DNA from: Periplaneta americana
Lineage: Eukaryota; Arthropoda; Insecta; Blattodea; Blattidae
DNA length: 64,000 nucleotides
Assembly: GCF_040183065.1 (NCBI RefSeq)
Contig: NC_091120.1
Span: 186,365,627 to 186,429,626, forward strand
Reading direction: 5' to 3'
Numbering within the stretch: the first letter of the stretch is position 1; every line of letters starts with the position of its first letter. The position numbers were made by a program, and so were the translations under genes. The notes below the pieces were generated by a model. The model saw nothing but the letters and a program-made list of their open reading frames with translations, was not told the origin of the DNA and ran no database searches. Of this stretch, positions 22,185 to 33,894 are shown piece after piece.

Positions 22185-23629
22185 ATACGATTGTCGAACA
22201 AATATGTCTGATCATTCCGTAGATTTCAGCTACGACGCATATCTTTTGTCGTCTTATTTGCTAACTAATCCCTATTTCACGAAAGTAGGCCTACAAATTA
22301 CAGGCGAGAAAAGTTACAAATCTACATATTTACAAACTTTTACGTTGCACAAAGATAGAACTCTTGTAAATTTGTAAGTGAAGTAGGAAGTAACAGGTTC
22401 CAGATCATGATGCTACAAATTCAATTGTCATTTGTTTACAAGCTTACAAATTGTATGTTACAAATTTACAAATTTTGTAACAAATTCTTACCCAACTCTT
22501 GACATGGGTAAATACCTAAATATAGGCCTACATTGTATTCTTCTTCTAGTGATGAAGAAATTTAAATTTGCCAACAGTAATGCCTAGGCTCTGTATTTCA
22601 GCTACCTATAAACTGGAATGAAGTTGCCTGATTCGAAGTATATGTGACGTCACAGCGCAGGTACAGGTACGTTCGTATACAAAATAGTTACGCATCCTCT
22701 GTCCTCTTCCTCTAGAAAGTCAAAACCGGGACGCAATTATAGTGAGTAGTCTTATCGATCACTGCCCTTACTAGTCGTATTATTTTAAGAACTACACCTT
22801 TGTGGCTGATTGAAGGTTCATTGCAGAGGTAAAATGCCTTAGGTAAGACGCTCAAGAGTGTAATATTGCAGGGCATAGTTGAGAATATTTGAACTAATAT
22901 TTTCAGTCAATATAAACAACATAACATATAAATTGTGTAAAATAAAAGACACTGCAATACCAAAAGGCACAGAAAGTGTGTTAAACGTAATCTAAAAAAC
23001 CATTACCATCAAAATCTGAAAATTATGAAGATATTAACTCGACGTTTAGCATGGATTGTGTAGCCTACCATGATGTTCAGTGCCAACATCTGAATTAATA
23101 AATTGAATAATCTACATTTTAGGGAATTTCTAGAGAAGTATACCTACACAGAATATTAGTGGGTTTTCTGTGACGAGCGAGATGCAATATCCTAATGAAA
23201 CACGAAAAAATATCAGACATTATGAATATATCAGATTACTTACTGAAATTGAAAGATTTTCTTGCAATATAAAATCATTTCAAGTGACATCCGCATATGT
23301 TCAAGTTCGGTAACTTACGAATGCAGGTTATTATTCACTGCAAAGATCACGACGAAAATGAACGTCACGGTTCAAGCATGTGTTTACTAGTACAGCTTCA
23401 GAATATCGGGAGTTGACTGTACCCCACGAAACGCAGCGACGACGTGTTTGTTTATATCCTTATCTGTTGCAGTACCTGTGTTCGGCGTACTATAGCCTAT
23501 ACCCAATGTGTATTTAACTTCAGTCTTTAGGTGGCTGGAATACGAAGCCTAGTAATGTTACTAGAGGTTTTGATTTATCTAGAGAAAATCAAAACTCGAG
23601 TGGGATTTAATTGACTATTACACGATTAG
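22185..23629. other. no recognisable gene
   Basis: I see no exon, RNA or repeat with identifiable ends in this stretch. Confidence 0.4.
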
Positions 23630-24372
23630 AAGAAAGTATATAAAGATTAGAAGAAATAAAGTACTTTAATACAATAAAACAGGTATTAATTTTCTTACTA
23701 AATTGTATTTCACTAATGTTAGCTTCACCAAAACGTTTGAATGGAGCCGCCATTTTAGCAGGCTATGACGATCGCAAAGCTTGTTTTATAGTACCGTGAA
23801 GAATTTGCAGTTTGAAATGTTGGCAAACAAAGAAACAAATGATAGAGACGTGATAAAAACGGAAGTCCACACCTGTGGAGTAACGGTTAGCGCGTCTGGC
23901 CGCGAAACCAGGTGGCCTGGGTTTGATTCCCGGTCGGGGCAAGTTACCTGGTTGAGGTTATTTCCGGGGTTTTCCCTCAACCCAATATGAGCAAATGTTG
24001 GGTAACTTTCGGTGCTGGACATCGGACTCATTTCACCGGCATTACCACCTTCATCTCATTCAGACGCTAAATAACCTAAGCTGTTGATAAAGCGTCGTAA
24101 AATAACCTACTAAAATAAAAATAAAAACAGAAGAAAGTATATAAAGATTAGAAGAAATAAAGTACTCTAATACAGTAAAATAGGTATTAATTGACTGACT
24201 AAAATTATATTTCACTAATGTTAGTTTCACCAAAACTTTTGAACGGAGAAGCCATTTTCAATTGACTATCAATGCGGGAAACAAATGACGATCCCAAAGC
24301 ATGAATTATAGTAGGCCTGCCGTAAAGAATTTGCAGTATGAAATGTTGGTATGCTAGGGAAGTGATAACAAC
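23630..24372 (+). repeat. 240-bp tandem duplication with SINE at the junction
   Basis: AAGAAAGTATATAAAGATTA at about 23630 and at 24131 start two similar units of about 240 bp. Each runs through a TTCACTAATGTTAG block and ends near an AATTTGCAGT-TGAAATGTTGG block. The SINE at 23875-24120 separates them. Confidence 0.85.
23875..24120 (+). repeat. tRNA-derived SINE (CCACACCTG family)
   Basis: Same head, body and tail as the 20379 copy, with B-box GGTTTGATTCCC. Flanks AAAAACGGAAG and AAAAACAGAAG look like a slightly diverged target-site duplication. Confidence 0.9.
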
Positions 24373-24568
24373 AAACAAATGCTAAGGAAGTGATAAAAAC
24401 AAACAAATACTAGAGAAGTGATAAAATTGTACCGATAAACAGCCATATCATCATATTTAGTTGTTTTGTTATAGCTGACATTCTAATCTGTTTTGCATTC
24501 ATGGTAATGAATATTATATTGACATAGCTTCAACAGTGACTTTTGGAAAATGTTTTAAATGACCACAT

Positions 24569-24902
24569 CCCGCGCCGTGGCGTCGTGGTCTAAGACATCC
24601 TACCTAGGACTCGCTTTACGGAATTAGCGCTGGTTCGAGTCCTATGGGGGAAGAAATTTTCTCATGAAATTTCGGCCAGTGTATGGGACCGGTGCCCACC
24701 CAATATCGTGTTGCACTTGGGGAGCTACGATAGGTAGCGAAATCCGGTTGCGAATACCAGCTATAACGGCTGGTGGAATCATCGTGCTAACCACACGATA
24801 CCTCTATTCAGGTTGGATGATCGTCCACCTCTGCTCCGGCATTTGGGCGTGAGGCCAGCAGCCGGCTGGTCGGTCTATGCCCTTCACGGGCTGTAGCGCC
24901 AC

Positions 24903-24955
<53 letters not shown>
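24569..24955 (+). repeat. tRNA-derived SINE with (ATT)n tail
   Basis: Head: GCGCCGTGGCGTCGTGGTCT with B-box GGTTCGAGTCC. A long body containing TTCGGCCAGTGTATGGGACC ends in CTTCACGGGCTGTAGCGCCA and then (ATT)17. The 62-codon frame inside is not a gene. Confidence 0.85.
24904..24955. repeat. (ATT)n microsatellite
   Basis: Pure ATT tract forming the SINE tail. Confidence 0.95.
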
Positions 24956-24957
<2 letters not shown>

Positions 24958-25244
24958 ATAGCCACAAATATATAGAACGTAGATTGGCAATGCTGCTATT
25001 TTGCTATTGGTGCGTGAGTAATGCAGGTACAATTGCACGCCATTTTATCCCACTACCGAATGTATGTAGTGCTAATGGTAAATACATGTTTATGTTGGAA
25101 TTCTATCGCTGGCTTCTGACCTCACAGCCACATGCTGAAGCAGAGGTGAACGATCATTAACTTTTGTGACATTACTATAAATATGTTCATGAGATTCCTC
25201 CACAAATTCTCTCCAAATTAATAAAAAAATAAAAATATATATAT

Positions 25245-26840
25245 TGGATTTATAGTTTGGTATTGAAAGTTTATTGTTTCAGTCATTGACTTTACTGTTG
25301 TGTATGTTTTTAGGTGTTAACCTTTACATTTTAAGTTACAAGACGTATAAACGTTTTCGTTGAACAGCGTCAACATCTTCAGATACGAACAATCAATTTT
25401 GTAATATCATTACTCTCTACATTCTCTACACATAGGCCTACAATGCATGTTTAATGGCATACGAGGATAAACACTATTAAAATAATATATTATAAACACA
25501 TTAATATTCTAATATTCAAATATAGGTGCCTCTAATGTCAACATTTAAAAGTGTACATATAATGTACAATAGAAATACGTTTGCAAGTCTTCACATGTGG
25601 GCTGGATATTTTCAGTGTGAATGAACAGCAATAAAGCAAACACACACCACCAACTCAACAATAAATAACCAAAACCCAATATTTTGGCAAAAAGATTATC
25701 ACAATAATCTGCATAAGAATTTACGACAGGCCATGAAACATACACTATGATATACTGGGTGTTCAGTTCAAAATGTGTCATGGCTCGCTGTATGCCGTCA
25801 TGTGGCTAGCCGATGAGCCTAGAGAATTCAATCTTCCTACATTTCTGCAGAGGTGTATAACCTAAGACGCAGAGAAGTTGCCTAGCAGGTACGGCGTTCA
25901 TTCTGAAGAGTACGTACCGATACGTACGGTAACGCCGGTAGTGGCAGGAATGTGAACTGTTTGGAAATACGTACTGTCGGGATATGGGGAGAGGGTTAAG
26001 ACGATTACTTACGTATTTGTTGACATTAACTTCGACGGTCAACATGGACACGGAGCATTTGATTTGTGTTGTGGAATGTTACCGTACGCAACCGATGATA
26101 ACAAATACCCTGCGTACGACTTGCCGGCGCAAAACACAGTTCGAAAGAGGTTATGGTAGCACACAGACCGTACAGACCGCCATCTGTTGCTACGACTTTC
26201 AAGTTATACCGTACACGTTCTCAAGTTCAGATTGAAGAGCGCCTTAAATAATAGGCAACTTCTCTAACATATAAGCTGAAACTCGCTTCAAATCGGTGAC
26301 CCAACAACAGTGACGTCATGACAAACTTTGAAATGAACACCCAGTATATTGGAAAGATGTGCATCACTAAAATATGGAAAGATGAATTAAAATATGTAAT
26401 ACAACATTGTAATTGCAAATATTCACATGTGTAATACAACATGATATATAGTCAGTTCAATTTTATATTTAACCCTATTCCTAGCCTCACAATATTATCT
26501 TATTATTAATCCAGCCCACATGTGAAGACTTGCAAACGTATTTCTATTGTACATTATATGTACACTTTTAAATGTTGACATTAGGGGCATCTATATTTGA
26601 ATATTAGAATATTAATGTGTTTATAATATATTATTTTAACAGTGTTTATCCCCGTATGCCATTAAACATGTATTGTATGTGTAGAGAATGTAGAGAGTAA
26701 TGATATTGCAAAATTGATTGTTTGTATCTGAAGATGTTGACAATGTTCAACGAAAACGTTTATACGTCTTGTATATTATGTAAAGGTTAACACCTAAAAC
26801 ATACACAACAGTAAAGTCAATGACTGAAACAATAAACTTT

Positions 26841-26842
<2 letters not shown>
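25245..26842. mobile_element. Penelope-like relic: inverted terminal arms
   Basis: Arms of about 350 bp at 25257-25610 and 26515-26842 are inverse complements. The right arm reads CTGAAGATGTTGACAATGTT, then CAACGAAAACG, the form of the Penelope-like element 3' end (compare 36541). This suggests an element with an inverted copy of its 3' terminal sequence at its 5' side. The centre retains a short PLE-like stretch and a later TIR MITE. Outer ends abut AT-dinucleotide tracts. Class assignment is inference from the terminal motif and the parallel with 33.4-36.6 kb. Confidence 0.65.
25755..26344. mobile_element. TA-flanked MITE nested in the Penelope-like relic
   Basis: Ends CTGGGTGTTCAGTTCAAAAT and, inversely, GAAATGAACACCCAG. 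Inner blocks AGAAGTTGCCTA and TAGGCAACTTCT also pair. TA lies on both sides. The 83-codon frame at 25984 has no recognisable domain. Confidence 0.85.

Positions 26843-26900
<58 letters not shown>
26843..26900. repeat. (AT)n microsatellite
   Basis: Pure dinucleotide tract at the outer boundary of the Penelope-like relic. Confidence 0.95.
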
Positions 26901-26905
<5 letters not shown>

Positions 26906-26979
26906 CTTTTCTGAAAATTTACATAAAATGAATTGAAAAATATTTATAGTTTGGGTTTAAACATATTAAACACTATTTA

Positions 26980-27143
26980 ATCTATATTCACTCTCAATTT
27001 TAATTTTATTTTTGTTTGTATTGGAATCCCCTCCTGAGCACGAGTCTTACTCATTCAGGAGTGGGCTAGATTATCTTTCATTGCATTTATTAATTTGTAT
27101 TCATTTCAAACTTACTAGCAATAAAATAAATAAAAAAATAAAA
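26980..27143 (+). mobile_element. LINE 3' UTR fragment
   Basis: Contains CCCCTCCTGAGCACGAGTCT and ends in an AAATAAAT-rich tail. It closely matches the reverse strand of 63765-64000. No coding part remains. Confidence 0.75.
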
Positions 27144-27279
27144 TGGCAAATTGGAGGCTATCTCCATTCGATTCCCTCTGTTGTGGTCAGACTTTCAGGC
27201 TGTTTTTCATTGAAAAATCCATAGCGACACTTATGACGGACAAGGTGAAAATTGAAGTTTTTCTCCTGATTTTTTGTTT

Positions 27280-27560
27280 TCCTCAAATTTGACATCAGTA
27301 TCATCCCATCACCATTTCTTCATTCCGTCATCATTCCATAGCATTCCCCAAATGCCGGCTGGAGAAGTACGGCTAGAATTGGCCAAGGACAAGTGGGAAA
27401 GCCTGCTCGAAACCTGGATACGCAGCGAACCTTAGTGTAGTCAGCCGGTGTGGTTTTGGCAATACGCCTAACTTGAGGGTTAGCGCAATAGATCTTGAAA
27501 AGACGCAGTGCCGGGTCGTAGTTCCCTCCTCCCGAAATTTAATTCAATTGCATTCCCATT
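27280..27560 (+). repeat. SINE fragment related to the 7211 copy
   Basis: Shares the GAGGGTTAGCGCAATAGATC tail and a TTTAATTCAATTGCATTCCC ending. The tRNA-like head is missing. Confidence 0.7.
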
Positions 27561-27944
27561 CGATTCTTCTTAACTGCCCATTCTACACCTCCAACCTCAG
27601 GTTGTTAAGAGTCGCTGACATTGAAAATGTGAATCACGATTATGGAAGTGTAAGCCATAGATCGCTTTTGATGTTTGCGTCGTGGTTCGTTGCCCGGACG
27701 TTCTCTCTACACTACAGAGTACGTATTCTCTGACATTGCTTGAAGTGACTCCTTTGTGTACAAATGGAGGCAGAGAACACAACTTGAGCTGTCCTCAAAC
27801 GTGCACGGCGGAAGAAGAATCTTCACGTAACAGATGGAATAACTGTTGATCAGGTTACACAGCCAGGGAACCGTTATACCGAGACAAGGTAATTATGACT
27901 GAGAAAATGATATGTGCGACACGTAGATGGTAATATTATCATTA
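27561..27944. other. no recognisable gene
   Basis: The frame at 27473-27733 overlaps SINE tail sequence and is not supported as coding. Confidence 0.4.
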
Positions 27945-28055
27945 TTATATTAGAAGTAGCAGTAGTAGTAATAGTAGTCGTAGTAGTAGACAGTAAAGTA
28001 GTAATAGTAGACGTAGTATTTGTAGCAATAGACTTAGAAACAGCAGTAGTAGACG
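27945..28055 (+). repeat. GTA-rich degenerate repeat, left half
   Basis: Imperfect (GTA/GTC)n. The same degenerate repeat resumes at 29045-29140 after the CR1-like LINE, showing that the LINE landed inside it. Confidence 0.75.
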
Positions 28056-28163
28056 TATGTATGTATGTATTTATTCACACTGCAGTGGGTATATACCCGG
28101 TGGCAGTAGAAACTAATTACACTCAATAATGACAATAATAAACTTATTAATTAAAAATACAAT

Positions 28164-28214
<51 letters not shown>

Positions 28215-29040
28215 CAACAGGGAATATACTAAATTAAATGAAACGATCACTTAAAATAACATTTGAAATAAACCTAATTTGTATCTTAAAACTAAGATCA
28301 AACTATAACCCACGAGTATGATATGTTCATATCTGCACAAGTACCTTTCAAATTACACTCATTTCGCTGTCAACTTACTCACTGCAATGGGACTACGACA
28401 CATTTCACTGATTCTATCCTGATTTCACTAACACTTCAAAAACATTTCACTGTTCAAATACTATGCACTGCCACTATAAACTATAAAGCTTCCCTGACAG
28501 GAACACGTTTCACTTACACAACACACTTCACTGACACGACATAATTCTTCACTGATACAACACACTTCACTGATACAACACTTCAATAACAACATATCAA
28601 TACTGTGTATAATTACCGTCTATTAGTAAGGTCCTTAAGCCTATTTTTAAATACATTTTTGGTTGTTGGTAAAGCCTTTAGTAAGTCTGCAGGTAAAGCA
28701 TTCCAGTCCCTGATAGTACGATTGAGAAAAGAAAACTTTCCAGTGTCCGTCCTCTGCCTTCTTTCCCTCAATTTATATGAGTGGTCGTTCCTTGAAGAGT
28801 AATTTGGCGGCTGCAAGCTATTTTTTATTTCTCTCCAGGCAGGCTCACTTCTGTATGTTTTGAACAGTGCGCATAATCGAATTCGCGTTCTCCTGTCCGT
28901 GAGTGTGTCCCATTTTAATGGTGAATTTTTCCGACAACACTTAAGAGCCCGTTTTTTAATCTTTTCCAGTGTCTTAATATGTTCTAATCTGTAAGGATCC
29001 CAACATGCAGCACCATATTCCATTACTGGACGTACTAGTG
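28056..29040 (-). mobile_element. CR1-like LINE, 5'-truncated
   Basis: The minus-strand frame 28613-29023 encodes the ORF2 C-terminus: MEYGAACWDPY, IKKRALKCC, ALFKTYRSEPAW, YKLRERRQRTDTGKFSF, LNRTIRDWNALPADLLK, ending RLKDLTNRR. The 3' UTR has degenerate GTGTCAGTGAA repeats (reverse strand), an (ATT)n tract and the terminal CTGCCACCGGGTATATACCC block. The coding part is intact but lacks the reverse transcriptase. Confidence 0.88.
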
Positions 29041-29155
29041 ATGTAGGCGTAATAATAGTAGAAGCAGTAGTAGTTGTAAACGTAGCAATAATAGTAGACG
29101 TAATAACAATAGTGGATATATTAGTGTATTAATAGTAGTAATATACTTATTATTG

Positions 29156-29310
29156 GATTACTGATTGGGGCTAGAGGGACCATCACAAAAAGATTCGCGC
29201 ATTTTTGCAAGCAGTTTGGTCTAGGAAAAACTCTTGTGACTGAAATATCTCTGTCTGCAGTGAAGGGATCTATAAAAATCCTAAGAAACCATCTCTACAC
29301 GTAAATAGAT
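29156..29310 (+). pseudogene. R2-like LINE, last codons only
   Basis: LLIGARGTITKRFAHF, then FGLGKTLVTE, ending ILRNHLYT-stop, parallels GARGTIPKAFVKW...HLYGIHSI at 4690-4846. It is a short 3' remnant of a related element. Confidence 0.7.
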
Positions 29311-29673
29311 TGATCTTTTCCTATGGCGATCTGCTCACTTAAGTTGGGTCTTGCAACTAGTGTTAAATAGACGACTGTGATCGCCTAATAGCAAATAGAC
29401 ATCGTACTAGGAAAATTTTATGTTTTTTTTTTTCTGGAATTAATGATCTTTTGTTTAGTCGTCTTTAATTATTTATAATCGTGTTATTTCTTTTTCTTTT
29501 CCTTCTCCATTGTTTTTTTTTTCATTATAATTGTGTACCTACCATTTACTCAAAAAAACAACAATTTTTTGGTAAGCTTTGTCTTCTAGGCAGCCTTCAC
29601 TTGGAGGAAGCTAATTAAATTCTATACATATAGCAGTGGCATTAATTAATTATATTATCGAAATCAATTAATA
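29311..29673. other. no recognisable gene
   Basis: T-rich sequence. Its first part is possibly 3' UTR of the R2-like fragment. Confidence 0.4.
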
Positions 29674-30330
29674 GTACATTACGCAACGAGCCTATAATGA
29701 AGGTAATTAAGAAGCGAGTATGGATATTTATGAAACTCGCTTGCGCTCGTTTCATAATTTTCATACGAGCTTCTTAATTACCATTATAGGCGAGTTTCAT
29801 ACGACTTTTTATGTTCGACCATATTTATAACTTGATATTATTCATTTTCATTGTATCTGACCTTGACCAATGTCCCGTATGTTGTGAGATGTGCGCAGAC
29901 GCGAAAGTATTGATTTTTTCCGAGGAACAGATGTTCACATTGACCTTGCCAGGCCATAAGAACCTACAGAGATAACATTGAAATTAAATTAGACATTGAA
30001 AAACGAGATGACAAATTGAATTTATTTGAATATTATTTACAATTAACGCTAATTATTATAGTAACAGAACATAACCTTCTGCGACAGTATTGGATTTCCA
30101 GCCTCCGTGACTTTTCGCTAATTCTCTTTCGATTGCATATCCGAGAATAATCGATACTTGCGGTTTTATAACGGTAGAAAGCTGACCTGTCATTGACTGA
30201 ACAGTTGTAACCTGAGTCGTCATTGGCTGAAAGACCTGACCTTTAATGAGTAGGTGTACTTTAATGACATGCATTAAAGATCTGCTACCAGGTGTATAAT
30301 TACTACGTTTCGGCATGGTCGAGCATAAAA
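29674..30330. mobile_element. unidentified 0.65 kb element, copy 1
   Basis: Nearly identical to 52090-52731. The first 150 bp form an imperfect hairpin (GGTAATTAAGAAGCGAGTAT against ATACGAGCTTCTTAATTACC). The segment TTTTATGTTCGACCAT at about 29810 is the inverse of ATGGTCGAGCATAAAA at the right end, so a second, inner pair of inverted repeats exists. A minus-strand ORF fills the right half. Both copies are preceded by ATTAATA. Confidence 0.8.
30056..30316 (-). CDS. 86-codon ORF in unidentified repeat, copy 1
   Basis: It starts MPKRSNYTPGSRSLMHV, passes through KVHLLIKGQVFQPMTTQV and a Thr/Val/Gln-rich middle, and ends VAEGYVLLL. It differs from the copy at 52457 by two residues (S for P twice). 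A basic start and lack of a membrane segment are all I can say; no domain was recognised. It may be one exon of a transposase-associated protein or a non-coding chance frame. Conservation between copies may simply reflect a recent common source. Confidence 0.4.
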   Translation of the reverse strand: MPKRSNYTPGSRSLMHVIKVHLLIKGQVFQPMTTQVTTVQSMTGQLSTVIKPQVSIILGYAIERELAKSHGGWKSNTVAEGYVLLL

Positions 30331-30769
30331 TATCAAATGCAATCAAAGGATTTGGCAAAGTTCTGTGAAAACACAAACTTTTATTTTAAGAATGAAAACT
30401 CTGTTTCTTGTTTCGCGTTTTCTCTGTTTCGCCTTCAATCCGCCTTTTCAGCTAGAGAAGTGTGATGACAAAAACTCTGTCTATCACTACTCTAGGACAG
30501 AGTGGAGAAGGAAAGATCTCTAACGAGAAATTCCAAATTGTAGAGTAAGACTTATTGTTTAGGGAGAAAATATAAAGTTTCAATAATAATTATAATATTT
30601 GTGTTTTTCTTTTTCTCTTTTTACTTTTTATTCTCTTAATTAATAAAATACTTAGGCTATCTTAAAATTTTGTGGAATGCTTCCCGTGCACGAGTATGTA
30701 GGCCAACTTTTTCTGGGCGCTCTAGAGTGATTTTTATAAAAAAAAATGTTTCTTTGTTCTAGCAATAAG

Positions 30770-31010
30770 TTGGCCGGCAATCCTAACTGAGGTTTTTCAT
30801 GGTTTGCTCAGTTATTTCCAGGCAAATGCCGGGATTGTACCTCTTGAAAGTCCGGCCATGGACGGCGATCCTTCCCTTAATCCTTTCATATGTGTGAGTG
30901 AATGCTGTGTAATGTCTTAAATGTTTGTGTTGTATCGGAGGTGGCCCTGGCATAGAGCTGATCCCTCGTCCGGGGAGGCCCTCCATGTCCTTGTGTGGTC
31001 AAAAAAGTAT
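30770..31010 (+). repeat. possible SINE tail
   Basis: Contains CTAACTGAGGTTTTTCATGG and TTTCCAGGCAAATGCCGGGA blocks of the style seen in the window's SINE bodies, with no head and no TSD recognised. Confidence 0.4.
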
Positions 31011-31039
31011 GTATGTGATCCATAGATTAATTCCTCTCC

Positions 31040-31122
31040 CGACAGGTCGCGGCCCTGTAAGGCCCAGGTGGCGTGGGTCGTGTAAATGCACCTAGAAGGG
31101 AGAGGTTAAACTGAGAGAAAGA

Positions 31123-31187
<65 letters not shown>
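31040..31187 (+). repeat. retroelement tail with (ATT)n
   Basis: CGGCCCTGTAAGGCCCAGGT followed by an ATT tract of about 20 units (31125-31187). The arrangement resembles SINE or LINE tails at 24904 and 40157. Confidence 0.55.
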
Positions 31188-31188
<1 letters not shown>

Positions 31189-32128
31189 TTCGAAATCAGG
31201 GCACTCGATTTGACTTATGATATATAAAATATTCCGTGCAGCAAAATTGTCGCAGCCTGTGTTACTTTCTCTGCATTTCAAGCCCTGTGCAAACTGCTCA
31301 GGCTCAAACCCAGGTGCCTTCGTTGAGGATCTGTAATTACAGGTTTGGTGCGCGGTTGTAGCAGATGACACGCTGGAGGTGAACGTACTCTCATGTAGCA
31401 GTAGGTAACGAGGTAGCACAGGCATGTGACAAAAAGCAGGAAATCATAATTTCGAACAGCTCTATACCCAAACGCAACAAAAAGTGGACGATCGATTTTT
31501 AAAACAGATATATGCTAGTTGTGTCCTCATTGTGGTCCACTCTTATGTCGACCAGTCGGAAAAGGAAAGTACTCTGTCTAATTGACATACCGGTGCCTTC
31601 CAGTTGACAATTAAGGTTACTGTGCTTCCAAGGTAACCTTAATTGAAGGATGATCATTATTTTAAGGACGTTTGAAGTCTCAAAGACGCCATCTCGATAT
31701 TCAGCCATTCCAGGCAAACTGGGAATTCCGATTAAAATTATTTTTCAGAAATATTTGTTTATTATTAGTAAAACATAGTTAAGGCTCTAAATTTAAATAT
31801 CTTAATGTTGCATTTTCAAAAGGAAAATATTTTACAAGTTTTATAGGCATTGAATCTAAGTGGTCTTGGCTAGATAATAGGTACTTTTTGTTTCTCTAAA
31901 GTTTGCAGCACTTACTCATAGAAAGATCAGCTGTTAATGTATGTTTTTCAAGGAGTTATTGTTGAAGAAATATTTTAAGAGCCTGCACTGTTAATGCCAG
32001 TATGAAGAAACGTTTTACTCTTTACTATATTCTTTTTGGAATTTATTTTAAGTAGTTCGGGTTAATAATCAGCAATTTTACAGTCCAAGTGAATATTTTG
32101 ACTTAGAAATGTCACAGTTGTTTTGAAA
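31188..32128. other. no recognisable gene
   Basis: The frame at 31027-31425 derives partly from the ATT tract (an asparagine run). Nothing else is supported. Confidence 0.4.
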
Positions 32129-33102
32129 TCTATGCTAATAATAAATCTGTAGCCGAAATTCTTCTAGTAATTTTCGATTTTCCAGAAATAATTGGTCCTG
32201 ACAAATATAATTAATCTCCCTGAAACCGAAAATTGCTTTTTTGAAATTTTTGTTTGTATGTCTGTCTGTATGTTTGTTACCTTTTCACGCGATAATGGCT
32301 GAACGGATTTCGATGAAAATTGGAATATAAATTAAGTTCGTTGTAACTTAGATTTTAGGCTATATGGCATTCAAAATACATTATTTAAAAGGGGGGTTAT
32401 AAGGGGGCCTGAATTAAATAAATCGAAATATCTCGCTTATTATTGATTTTCGTGACAAATATTACATAACAAAAGTTTCCTTAAAAATAATTTCCGATAA
32501 GTTTTATTCCTTGAAAAATTTGATATGATTGATATTTAATGAGATAAATGAGTTTTAAAATTAAAATAACTGCCATCTAAGGCCGTGTAATGAATTAAAA
32601 AACAAATGACTTCGTCTATAAGGGGCCTTGGACAGCAACAATCGAAAGCTATGAAAGATAGCCTACAGAGAATGTTCTTGTGTTTGTATGAAGTAATATC
32701 GGAAGCTAAATTAACCGATTTGTATAATTAATTATTAATTCATCATTGGAAAGTGTAGTTTCTCTAGATGGACATAATGCTGTAATGCTATTACAGTAAC
32801 TTCTGAGTGAATCGAGGCCAGGTAAGATTAAAATAGATTCTTATGCACAGAAAACTTGATAGGCTATTCTGTACATTCGTTTCCTGTATTTCCTAAAATA
32901 ATTTTTATGACCAAATGAGTGGTCTCTAGATCAAAATGATCGCATTTTAATTATGCAAATACAATTTAAATTAAATAACATAATAAACGATTTATCCTTA
33001 TATCAAACACGAATGTTCCCTGGATCAAACGTCCTATTTTAATTATGTAATTACTTTATATTTATTTCTAACGGGTGCAGCGGAGTGCACGGGTACGGCT
33101 AG
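32129..33102 (+). mobile_element. non-autonomous Helitron, copy 2
   Basis: TC start after A, ACGGCTAG end before T. It has the same body as copies 1 and 3, lacking the extra block of copy 1. Confidence 0.88.
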
Positions 33103-33894
33103 TTGGAAAAATGAAGGACATTAACTCATCTATAACACCCGTGACATGGAATAAACGCTATGAAATATTTACCGATTATGTTTCTGTGAACTAATTGGAT
33201 GCCATGAGATTTACATAGCTTTCACATGGACACTATGAGAATGAATCTCTTTTTGCTTAAGGCAGAGACCTGAGTTTTACAATTTTTGTTAATAAGGTGT
33301 GAAGTGAGTTCACAAATCTTGTAAAATCTGTGACGGAACCTTTTCTTTATTTTCTGCAATAATAAATCAATATTATTCAAACAACTTTTTTCTACATAAT
33401 ACATCTTGATTACACAACTTTTAACACTATATCACTTTGGAAAACGTATTATATATCTTTCACGTGTTAAATTTTTATGTTACCTTGTTAACATGTTTCG
33501 ACCTGTTATTGGTCATCTTCAGAATTGGTCGTTGCTGGTCTTGGTGCCTTTTGTTTTGTTTCATGTGGGGGTGTGTTTTTGTAGTGTATTGTGGGGTCAA
33601 AGAGAGTGTCTGTTCTGAAATTGAGTTGAGTGTTGAGAATTTCGTTTGGATGTGTTTTTGTGTGTCTGTGTAATTGTATTTGATTCAAAGTCTACAGAAA
33701 ACTCACAACAACAACACACATACACAACACATCCAATTACCCAACACAGCACAAACAAGCTGCATTCCGAACAATGGTACACAGACTACTCAACATACCA
33801 AAGAACCAACATGCTTACAAAGAAGAGCTAAACACAATCAAATACATAGCACAGGAAAACGGATACAACCCCAACATAATAGACAACATAATAC

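Noticed and set aside
25984-26235. 83-codon frame as a host exon
   Set aside because: Contained in a TA-flanked MITE with matching terminal repeats.
31027-31425. 132-codon frame with an Asn run
   Set aside because: Generated by the (ATT)n tract on the minus strand. No splice or domain support.
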